A stretch of 5,394 bases of DNA from Desulfurococcales archaeon (GCA_015521265.1 WAON01000117.1:1-5394); one strand, 5' to 3'. Positions 1 to 5,270 are shown, counted from the stretch's first letter. Translations and numbers: made by a program. The notes: generated from the letters alone by a model not told the origin.

Positions 1-103
1 AGACAGGGTCTTTGACTGGTATCCCCCTTGGGTTTTTCATTATTTCTTCGAGTACTAGTCTGAATAGTGGGTAGCTTCTCCATGTATCTGATAATCCGGG
101 CAT
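1..103 (-). CDS. Partial unrecognised protein, N-terminal part, cut by the left edge
   Basis: This reading frame is open from an ATG at 103 to the window edge (34 codons). It encodes a peptide beginning MPGLSDTWRSYPLFRLVLEE, followed by IMKNPRGIPVKDPV. The mix of an amphipathic helix (YPLFRLVLEEIM) and a basic Pro/Gly turn looks like genuine protein, and the codons (AGA, CTA, ATA, AGG) suit the neighbours. The same frame stays open upstream of the ATG for about 17 codons to a TGA but has no ATG, GTG or TTG there, so ATG 103 is the only conventional start. A competing minus-strand frame starts at ATG 158, about 27 nt below a TATA-like element, and also runs off the edge; its product is Asn/Ser/Thr-rich and less protein-like. 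The gene lies on the same strand as cdc48, about 110 nt downstream. I do not recognise the family. Confidence 0.4.
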   Translation of the reverse strand, partial: MPGLSDTWRSYPLFRLVLEEIMKNPRGIPVKDPV

Positions 104-181
104 TACTCGTTGACACCATAAAACTGTTTCTCTGCTTGGATAGAGGAGGATTATTCATCGATTGCTTAATTAGTATTGTTG

Positions 182-189
182 AAATATAA
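182..189 (-). promoter_or_regulatory. TATA-like element after cdc48
   Basis: On the minus strand this reads TTATATTT, in the gap between the cdc48 stop and the partial left-edge gene. Archaeal TATA boxes sit about 25-27 nt upstream of the transcription start, which would put the start near 158-160. That suggests the left-edge gene has its own promoter rather than relying on cdc48 read-through. This is inference from sequence only. Confidence 0.35.
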
Positions 190-214
190 TGGGTTTACGC
201 GGTTATAATAATTG

Positions 215-2440
215 CTAAGCGTATAGGCTTGGTTTTAAGTATTCCTTGGGTAGTCTCTGCCTCGCTCTTACAGCCCATTCCTCATATATTTTCACTATGT
301 CCGGCGTTATTGATGGCTTTATCTTATTCATTGCTTCCATGAAGTGCCTCATATAGATCTTTCCTATATGCATGTCTTCCTTCAACGCCCTCATAGCCGC
401 CTCCCTTACTAGCGCTTCTAGGTCTGCTCCACTATACCCCTCTGTTCTCCTAGCTACTTCGTATAAGTCTACGTCTTCTGCTAGGGGCATGTAGCGGGTG
501 TGTATTTTGAGTATTTCCAATCTACTGTTTGTGTCTGGTGGTGGTACGTAGATTAACTTGTCGAATCTTCCCGGTCTTAGAAGGGCTGGGTCTAGTATGT
601 CCGGCCTATTAGTCGCTGCTATGACTACTACGTTGTCTAGTCTTACTAGTCCATCCATCTCTGTTAATAGCTGGCTAACTATTCTCTCAGTAACCCTTGA
701 ATCCGCCGAGTATCCGCGGGCTGGTGCTATAGCGTCTATCTCGTCGAAGAATACTACTGCTGGAGCATACATTCTCGCCTTCTTAAATATTTCTCTAACG
801 GCTTTCTCGGACTCACCGACCCATTTACTCAGTATCTCCGGGCCCCTGATCGCTATGAAGTTCGCTCCGCTCTCAGTAGCAACAGCTTTAGCCAGTAAAG
901 TCTTACCTGTTCCAGGAGGGCCGAATAATAGGATGCCTCTCGGAGGCTTTATTCCAAGCCTCTTAAATATTTCGGGGTATTTCATGGGCCATTCAACAGT
1001 TTGCTTCAACTCCTCCTTGACTTCCTGCAAACCACCTATATCGTTCCATGAAACCTCTGGTACTTCGACGAATATCTCCCTCAGACCGCTTGGAACAATT
1101 TCTTTATATGCCGCCATGAAGTCTTCCATCCTAACCTCCATTCTCTCGAGGAGGTCTACTGGTATAGTATCGGTGTCTAGGTCTATTTCCGGCAGGTATC
1201 TGCGTAGTGCGTGTAGTGCTGCCTCTTTCACCAATGCCGCTATGTCTGCACCCGTGTAGCCGTGGGTTATCTCCGCTAGCTTGTTGAGGTCTACATCGTC
1301 AGCTAGGGGCATTCCGCGGGTGTGTATTTGTAGTATTTCAAGCCTCCCCTGTTTATCGGGTAGGGGTATCTCGATCTCCCTGTCGAATCTTCCCGGACGG
1401 CGTAGCGCTGGATCCAGCGCGTTCGGCCTATTTGTTGCAGCTATTACTATTACGTCTCCACGGCTCTCCAACCCGTCCATTAATGCTAGTAATTGTGCTA
1501 CAACCCTCCTCTCAACCTCTCCCATTACCTCATCTCTCTTCGGGGCTATAGCGTCTATTTCGTCTATGAATATTATTGCTGGGCTATGCTTCTTTGCTTC
1601 CTCGAATATCTCCCTTAGCCTCTGCTCTGATTCTCCGTAGAATTTACTCATTATTTCTGGGCCGTTTATAGCTATGAAGTATGCGTCTGCTTCGTTTGCA
1701 ACTGCTTTTGCTAGAAGCGTTTTACCTGTTCCGGGCGGGCCGTATAGTAGTATGCCTTTCGGCGGGTCTATTCCTAAACGTTTGAATAGCTCCGGGTGTC
1801 TTAATGGTAGTTCTACTAGTTCTCTTACACGTTGTATTACGTGTTTCAGCCCCCCTATGTCCTCGTAGGTTACTGGGGGTACATTGTACATCTCCATTGG
1901 TTTATCGAGTAATACTATGTTGGTAGTCTTCTTGATTATTACCGGGCCCTTAGGCTTTGTGAATATTACTTTGAAGGGTAGGGCTTGCCCTGCTAGTGGT
2001 ACTAGTACAGTGTCTCCCTCCATTACTGGGCGGTAGAGGAGTCTTGATTTAATATATGTTATCATTGATCTATCGGCCGATGCGTAGTATTTCGCCGCCG
2101 GGGCTAGTTTAACCGTTAGAGCTGGGGATGCTTCTACTTTCTCAATAATGACTCTATCCCCGATCTTTACGCCAGCGTTCTGCCTAGTAACATTGTCTAG
2201 CCTGATAATACCCCTACCGCGATCCTGTGGTTTCCCCTGAATAACTTTTACAACCGTCCTCCTCCTACCCTCAACGATTATTATATCCCCGTTCTCCAAG
2301 CCAAGCTTCTCCATAACTTCCGGGTCAATCTTCGCTATTCCACGCCCTACATCGCTAACTTCTGCTTCTAGAACTCTAAGCGTCGCCTTCTTACTAGTCT
2401 CCCTTCCACGATTTCTCCTGGGGCCCGGCATAGTTATCAT
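215..2440 (-). CDS. cdc48: Cdc48/VAT-type double AAA+ ATPase (p97 homologue)
   Basis: A hexameric cytosolic unfoldase that threads substrates through its pore using ATP, probably feeding the 20S proteasome. The 741-residue product has full family architecture: an N domain (about residues 20-190, double-psi barrel plus second lobe), D1 (about 190-445) and D2 (about 460-710). D1 has Walker A GPPGTGKT at 234-241, Walker B IIFIDE at 289-294, sensor-1 Asn337 and arginine-finger candidates Arg348/Arg351. D2 has GPPGTGKT at 507-514, VVFFDE at 562-567, Asn611 and RPGRFD at 622-627. Pore loops carry aromatic residues in both rings (KFYGESE near 266-272, KWVGESE near 539-545), as in archaeal VAT. The protein ends in Leu-Tyr-Ala, an HbYX-type tripeptide. 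Start: ATG at 2440 or ATG at 2431 (MPGPRRN); neither has a strong ribosome binding site, though GGATGAT lies just upstream of the second. The gene appears monocistronic with its own promoter. No active-site residue is missing. Confidence 0.97.
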   Translation of the reverse strand: MITMPGPRRNRGRETSKKATLRVLEAEVSDVGRGIAKIDPEVMEKLGLENGDIIIVEGRRRTVVKVIQGKPQDRGRGIIRLDNVTRQNAGVKIGDRVIIEKVEASPALTVKLAPAAKYYASADRSMITYIKSRLLYRPVMEGDTVLVPLAGQALPFKVIFTKPKGPVIIKKTTNIVLLDKPMEMYNVPPVTYEDIGGLKHVIQRVRELVELPLRHPELFKRLGIDPPKGILLYGPPGTGKTLLAKAVANEADAYFIAINGPEIMSKFYGESEQRLREIFEEAKKHSPAIIFIDEIDAIAPKRDEVMGEVERRVVAQLLALMDGLESRGDVIVIAATNRPNALDPALRRPGRFDREIEIPLPDKQGRLEILQIHTRGMPLADDVDLNKLAEITHGYTGADIAALVKEAALHALRRYLPEIDLDTDTIPVDLLERMEVRMEDFMAAYKEIVPSGLREIFVEVPEVSWNDIGGLQEVKEELKQTVEWPMKYPEIFKRLGIKPPRGILLFGPPGTGKTLLAKAVATESGANFIAIRGPEILSKWVGESEKAVREIFKKARMYAPAVVFFDEIDAIAPARGYSADSRVTERIVSQLLTEMDGLVRLDNVVVIAATNRPDILDPALLRPGRFDKLIYVPPPDTNSRLEILKIHTRYMPLAEDVDLYEVARRTEGYSGADLEALVREAAMRALKEDMHIGKIYMRHFMEAMNKIKPSITPDIVKIYEEWAVRARQRLPKEYLKPSLYA

Positions 2441-2461
2441 CCACTAAATACAAGTATTTGA

Positions 2462-2482
2462 GGGGGGATTGATTCTTCCCCC
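2462..2482. other. GC-rich hairpin in the presumed cdc48 leader
   Basis: The plus strand shows six G, an A, a seven-base loop (TTGATTC), then TT and five C. This makes a 7-bp stem: five G-C pairs, one G-T pair and one A-T pair. It starts about 22 nt upstream of the first cdc48 ATG and lies at or just after the transcription start predicted from the TATA elements. No T-run follows on either strand, so it does not look like a terminator. A 5'-end stabilising stem or a translation-control structure is possible but unproven. Confidence 0.5.
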
Positions 2483-2498
2483 GTGTTGCTATTTGATT

Positions 2499-2516
2499 AT
2501 TTATAACCCTTATATA
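2499..2516 (-). promoter_or_regulatory. Tandem TATA-like elements upstream of cdc48
   Basis: On the minus strand two candidate TATA boxes lie close together: TATATAA (2516-2510) followed by GGG, then TTATAAAT (2506-2499). At a spacing of 25-27 nt they predict transcription starts near 2487 and 2477, giving a cdc48 leader of roughly 35-45 nt that includes the hairpin at 2462-2482. Which box is used, or whether both are, cannot be decided from sequence alone. Confidence 0.5.
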
Positions 2517-2582
2517 GTGGTTGTTTATATCAAAACGCTGTTATGATCAGTGTAGGATTGAGGAGCCTCTCCTTGGATCGGT

Positions 2583-2587
2583 AAAAA
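2583..2587 (-). terminator. Short T-run after the aEF-1beta stop
   Basis: On the minus strand TTTTT lies about 10 nt beyond the TAA stop of the aEF-1beta gene, in the context TAATTTTTACC. Archaeal RNA polymerase terminates at U-rich stretches without needing a hairpin, so this is a plausible weak terminator for the zinc-ribbon/aEF-1beta unit. A small 5-bp stem (AGGAG/CTCCT, 2561-2573) follows it and seems incidental. Confidence 0.3.
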
Positions 2588-2596
2588 TTAGTTTGT

Positions 2597-2869
2597 TTAG
2601 GGCATACGGTGTACTGCTTCTACTTCTACCTGGCTTACTCCTTCTACGTTCATGACCATTTTCTCTAGTGGATCTGTTCCGCCCTCGGTGTATTCCGGTA
2701 TTAATATGTATAGTCTCAACGCTTTCAAGCCGAATGCTATTGGTTCGATATCGTAGCCTTTTATCTCGTAGTTTTCGGGTAGTGCTTTCCTGATCTTCTC
2801 CTTTAATTCTTCTAGGTCTATGTTTATGTCTTCGGGTAGGACCTTTAAGAGGACAAGTACCTTAGCCAT
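2597..2869 (-). CDS. ef1b: Translation elongation factor aEF-1beta
   Basis: A guanine-nucleotide exchange factor that releases GDP from aEF-1alpha so that it can reload GTP and carry the next aminoacyl-tRNA. The 90-residue length is normal for archaeal aEF-1beta, which corresponds to the C-terminal exchange domain of eukaryotic EF-1beta. Family features visible are the N-terminal beta strand (KVLVLLKVLP), the EPIAFGLKAL segment near residues 42-51, and the C-terminal GGTDPLEK and EGVSQVEVEAV stretches, consistent with an alpha/beta ferredoxin-like fold. The ATG at 2869 is supported by a canonical GAGGTGG binding site six bases upstream. The gene follows the zinc-ribbon gene after only 21 nt, so the two are probably cotranscribed. 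This pairing is recurrent in archaea. Confidence 0.95.
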   Translation of the reverse strand: MAKVLVLLKVLPEDINIDLEELKEKIRKALPENYEIKGYDIEPIAFGLKALRLYILIPEYTEGGTDPLEKMVMNVEGVSQVEVEAVHRMP

Positions 2870-2875
2870 CTAGTT

Positions 2876-2882
2876 CCACCTC
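2876..2882 (-). promoter_or_regulatory. Ribosome binding site of the aEF-1beta gene
   Basis: On the minus strand this reads GAGGTGG, with a six-base spacer to the ATG at 2869. It is the best classical Shine-Dalgarno match in the window. That fits an internal operon gene, which needs one, in contrast to the promoter-proximal genes here that appear to have very short leaders. Confidence 0.75.
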
Positions 2883-2890
2883 TCATCTAG

Positions 2891-3118
2891 TTATGGGCCT
2901 TTGAAGCCGCAGTTGGGGCATACATAGGGGACTCCGAGTTTACGGCACTTTTTACATCGAACAATTATTACTTGTCCACAGTTGGGGCATGGGAAGGCTG
3001 TTCCATGCTCGTGTGGTGGGATTATCCTGTGACAGCTACTGCATACGGGCATTGTAGCTGATTCGTCCAGTGTAATGTTTGCCTGTGCAAGACTATACTT
3101 TGCAGCCAAAACCTTCAA
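2891..3118 (-). CDS. Small double zinc-ribbon protein, C(P)xCG type
   Basis: A 75-residue protein with four CxxC knuckles at Cys26/29, Cys44/47, Cys55/58 and Cys67/70, enough for two zinc sites. The end (YVCPNCGFKGP) is the hallmark of an archaeal family of about 55-60 residues often described as Zn-ribbon RNA-binding protein. The haloarchaeal zinc micro-protein HVO_2753, also next to aEF-1beta, appears from memory to belong to it. Molecular function is not settled; an RNA or translation role is inferred from the neighbour. Start: an in-frame TGA lies nine codons upstream, so the choices are TTG at 3118, TTG three codons later, or ATG at codon 23 (MPVCSSC, 53 residues). The TTG at 3118 fits a TATA-like element about 29 nt upstream. 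Its N-terminal 22 residues would be an unusually long lead-in to the first knuckle. Confidence 0.85.
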   Translation of the reverse strand: MKVLAAKYSLAQANITLDESATMPVCSSCHRIIPPHEHGTAFPCPNCGQVIIVRCKKCRKLGVPYVCPNCGFKGP

Positions 3119-3144
3119 ACCCCCAACTATTATGCTTCCTCAAT

Positions 3145-3152
3145 CTTTAACG
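3145..3152 (-). promoter_or_regulatory. Candidate TATA element for the zinc-ribbon/aEF-1beta unit
   Basis: On the minus strand the region reads GCGTTAAAG, centred about 29 nt above the TTG at 3118. This would give a nearly leaderless transcript. The match to a TATA consensus is only fair, and other AT-rich stretches farther upstream could serve instead. Confidence 0.3.
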
Positions 3153-3169
3153 CTTAATGAATTCTTATC

Positions 3170-3189
3170 ATCCATATCGGGATATGGAT
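3170..3189. promoter_or_regulatory. Interrupted palindrome between divergent genes, candidate operator
   Basis: ATCCATATC at 3170-3178 and GATATGGAT at 3181-3189 are exact reverse complements separated by GG. The 9-bp arms have no mismatch. The element lies between the minus-strand zinc-ribbon gene and the plus-strand pth2 gene and directly abuts the TATA element of pth2. It is the kind of site bound by a homodimeric helix-turn-helix regulator such as those of the Lrp/AsnC class. No binding protein can be named from this window. A transcribed hairpin is the alternative, but it sits upstream of the predicted start for pth2. Confidence 0.55.
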
Positions 3190-3202
3190 TTAATAAATAT
3201 AT
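3190..3202 (+). promoter_or_regulatory. TATA element of the pth2-truD operon
   Basis: The plus strand reads TTAATAAATATAT, a strong A/T box immediately downstream of the palindrome. A start 25-27 nt beyond the box centre falls near 3221-3224, leaving a leader of about 20 nt before the TTG start of pth2. Confidence 0.55.
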
Positions 3203-3242
3203 CCGTTAATTCACTTGGTTATGGTTGGGGGTTGGTTAGGGT

Positions 3243-3608
3243 TTGATCGGTGAGGTTAAGCAGGTTATCGTTGTCCGCAGTGATATTAGGATGAGTAAGG
3301 GTAAGCTTGCTGTACAGGTTGCTCATGCAGCTGTAATCGCTGCTTTCAAGGCTTATAAGTCTCCACGCTGGAGAAGCTGGTTTGATGAGTGGTGGAGTAC
3401 TGGGCAGAAGAAGGTTGTCTTGAAGGGTGGTGGTGAGAGGGATCTTCTTGGCTATGCTGCTGAAGCTGAGAAGCTCGGCCTCCCAACTAGTATTGTCAGA
3501 GATGCTGGTAGGACTGAGCTCGAGCCCGGAACGCTTACTGCTATAGGTATTGGGCCGGGGCCCTCGGATCTTATTGATCGGGTTACAGGTGGGTTGAAGC
3601 TTTTATGA
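3243..3608 (+). CDS. pth2: Peptidyl-tRNA hydrolase, Pth2 (archaeal/eukaryotic type)
   Basis: Cleaves the ester bond of peptidyl-tRNA that has dropped off ribosomes, recycling tRNA; a soluble cytosolic enzyme. The 121-residue length is normal for the family. Signature motifs are SKGKLAVQVAHA (18-29), GQKKVVLK (54-61) and DAGRTELEPGT (87-97) followed by TAIGIGP. Lys19, Asp87, Thr91 and Thr99 occupy positions that match the residues reported as important in Pth2. The start is TTG at 3243: an in-frame TAG ends just four bases earlier (3237-3239), and the next in-frame ATG (codon 17) would remove the first strand. There is no clear binding site; the leader is G-rich. Its TGA overlaps the truD ATG (ATGA), indicating an operon with translational coupling. 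A ten-codon reading frame (ATG 3221 to TGA 3253) precedes and overlaps it. Confidence 0.95.
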   Translation: MIGEVKQVIVVRSDIRMSKGKLAVQVAHAAVIAAFKAYKSPRWRSWFDEWWSTGQKKVVLKGGGERDLLGYAAEAEKLGLPTSIVRDAGRTELEPGTLTAIGIGPGPSDLIDRVTGGLKLL

Positions 3609-4693
3609 AGGCTTTCTTCCACCCTCTCGATTATGCTTGTGGTACCTGGTTCTACCTCTCGGATAAAAGGATCAACGCTGTTTATAAGCCGGGGCCGGAC
3701 AACTTCTATGTAAACGAGATCGTCGACTGGGATCGGGCCGATTACAGTATGGATAGTGGTGAATACATTGTTTACAGGGTTGTTAAGAGGAGCGTGGATA
3801 CGTTTTCCGTTATTAGGCGTTTAGCGAGCTCCCTATATCTCCCAGTTACTGCTGTACTCTACCTTGGCCTTAAGGATCGCGATGCTACAGCTACACAATA
3901 TGTTTTCATAAAGAAGAATATTCTCCGCAGACTGGTTGAACGTGTTACTGGTAAGGGGTTTTCTGCATCCCTCTACGGCTATGTTGCTAGGAAGCCTAGG
4001 AGAGATCTACTGGTTGGTAATAGGTTTAAAATAATAATTAAGCCCCGCGATCTCATGGGTGTTTCTGAGGATTTGGCACGGTATATCGGTTTGATTAATA
4101 GGTATGGGTTACCATCATATTATGGCTTCCAGCGTTTCGGGACTCTTAGGTTTAACACGCATTTACTTGGAAGGTTTCTCGCCGAGAAGCGTGTTGATTT
4201 ATTCCTAGACGAACTATTATATAGGCTGTATCCTGGGGAGCCGGTTGATTCCCTATTTTCTAGGATTAAAAGGGTTTTTCCTAGGAGTCTCGAGTACGAG
4301 TATTTGCTTAGCAGGCGTGGGTTTAGTGGTTTGAACCGGTTACTAGCTAGGGATTCAAGTCTTTACCGATTATATATTGATGCTTATCAAGCATATCTAT
4401 ACAATCTACTCCTCTCAGCTATTATTTCGAGAGATGGGTGGGCGGGGCTTGATCGAGAACTGCCCATGCCCGGCTGTGGAGGCGGGATCTATGGGGAGTA
4501 TTTGGGTATTGATAAAACAAGTTTACCGTTGGGGAGGGGGTATTGCTGGTTTAGGTATGGGTTATTTAGGCTTAGAGATGTGGATGTTAAAATAATTGAG
4601 GATAGTATTGTGCTTAGTTTTACTCTTGAACGTGGTTTTTATGCATCTATTGTTTTGAGGGAGTTGTTTAAGTCTGGCTATATTGTTTACTAG
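3605..4693 (+). CDS. truD: tRNA pseudouridine synthase TruD/Pus7 family
   Basis: Isomerises a uridine in tRNA to pseudouridine; TruD in bacteria and Pus7 in eukaryotes act at position 13, and archaeal homologues are thought to do likewise. The 362 residues are near E. coli TruD length and shorter than many archaeal or Pus7 members. Motifs in order: DNFYVNEI (32-39), GLKDRDATATQ (88-98) with catalytic Asp91, GNRFKIIIK (138-146), the diagnostic YYGFQRFGTLR with NTHLLGR (172-190), QAYLYN (262-267), LPMPG (286-290) and the C-terminal RGFYASIVLREL (343-354). None appears to be lost, so it should be active. The ATG at 3605 overlaps the pth2 stop; AGGTGGG at 3587-3593 is a possible binding site 11 nt upstream. 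The stop TAG at 4691 shares a CTAG with the stop of the convergent gene. Confidence 0.93.
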   Translation: MKAFFHPLDYACGTWFYLSDKRINAVYKPGPDNFYVNEIVDWDRADYSMDSGEYIVYRVVKRSVDTFSVIRRLASSLYLPVTAVLYLGLKDRDATATQYVFIKKNILRRLVERVTGKGFSASLYGYVARKPRRDLLVGNRFKIIIKPRDLMGVSEDLARYIGLINRYGLPSYYGFQRFGTLRFNTHLLGRFLAEKRVDLFLDELLYRLYPGEPVDSLFSRIKRVFPRSLEYEYLLSRRGFSGLNRLLARDSSLYRLYIDAYQAYLYNLLLSAIISRDGWAGLDRELPMPGCGGGIYGEYLGIDKTSLPLGRGYCWFRYGLFRLRDVDVKIIEDSIVLSFTLERGFYASIVLRELFKSGYIVY

Positions 4694-5193
4694 AATCTTT
4701 CAAATCTTATCCTAGTCGTTCTTCCAAGTAGTTCTGTTAGTAGTTCTTCTAGTTTCTTCTTGTGTCCTATTATGAATCTCTGATCGCTCCTCGGCACTCT
4801 AACTATTATCTCCTCGCTACCATCGGGTAGCCATAATGTGTTTAGTCCCAATAGTGTTGCGGGGGCTATTACTTGTTCTACGAGCCTCCTCCGATCCCCG
4901 CTCATATTAACGATTTTAACCTTCTTCCTAATCCTTTGCGAAAGCCTCCTAGCGATCTTTTCTAGCTCTTCCTGGTTCTCGAAACCCTTAACGATCACAA
5001 CGACTAATCCATCAAGTATCTTTGACTTAACATACTCGCCTTTACGAAGCTCCTTCATCTCATCCTCGAGCAGCATGAGCTCCTTCATTATCGGTATTTC
5101 GTATTTAGCAACAATACCCATATCTACTTTCCTCTGACAATTAGGACACAGTATCCCGCTCTTAACACAGATCTTATCTAGTGGATACTTCAA
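4690..5193 (-). CDS. NusA-like zinc-finger/KH-like protein of archaea
   Basis: A 167-residue protein resembling a crenarchaeal group usually annotated as NusA-like transcription elongation factor; the biochemical role is unproven. The N-terminus carries three cysteines (Cys9, Cys16, Cys19, with CPNC at 16-19), possibly a partial zinc knuckle. A charged helical segment follows (about 36-55). The C-terminal half has the family stretch APATLLGLNTLWLPDGSEE (110-128) and a KH-like core, IVRVPRSDQRFIIGHKKK (130-147). The usual GxxG loop of KH domains is GHKK here, so the second Gly is missing. The TTG start at 5193 is fixed by an in-frame TGA two codons upstream and preceded by AAGGGGT. A TATA box about 40 nt upstream implies a short leader. 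It converges with truD, and their stop codons overlap. Confidence 0.75.
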   Translation of the reverse strand: MKYPLDKICVKSGILCPNCQRKVDMGIVAKYEIPIMKELMLLEDEMKELRKGEYVKSKILDGLVVVIVKGFENQEELEKIARRLSQRIRKKVKIVNMSGDRRRLVEQVIAPATLLGLNTLWLPDGSEEIIVRVPRSDQRFIIGHKKKLEELLTELLGRTTRIRFERF

Positions 5194-5232
5194 ACCCCTT
5201 CACACACCGCCGCTATCCGCAATATTACACTG

Positions 5233-5240
5233 TTTATACT
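5233..5240 (-). promoter_or_regulatory. TATA element of the NusA-like gene
   Basis: On the minus strand this region reads AGTATAAACA, a good archaeal TATA box. The predicted transcription start is near 5209, leaving a leader of about 16 nt before the TTG at 5193. Confidence 0.5.
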
Positions 5241-5270
5241 CCATTGATGATTTATCATTTAGTAAGCTTG

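Noticed and set aside
2..58. Plus-strand frame ending at TAG 56-58 that could be the C-terminus of a gene from the left
   Set aside because: Only 18 very aromatic codons are visible and they oppose a more protein-like minus-strand frame; no support beyond being open.
67..189. Plus-strand 40-codon frame (GTG 67 to TAA 187-189) encoding a hydrophobic peptide with an RGGLFI stretch
   Set aside because: It is antisense to the better minus-strand frame, lacks a binding site, and its hydrophobicity is what an antisense frame of charged codons gives.
558..1868. Three long plus-strand frames inside the cdc48 region
   Set aside because: They are antisense shadows of a highly conserved AAA+ gene, with Ser/Pro-rich, family-less translations.
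2561..2573. AGGAG-CCT-CTCCT mini hairpin after aEF-1beta
   Set aside because: Only five base pairs with a three-base loop, and it lies beyond the T-run rather than before it; likely chance.
4377..4595. 72-codon plus-strand frame inside truD
   Set aside because: It overlaps conserved TruD motifs in another frame and has no binding site or recognisable product.
4838..5137. 99-codon plus-strand frame opposite the NusA-like gene
   Set aside because: Ser/Ile/Leu-rich antisense shadow of Lys/Glu-rich coding sequence.
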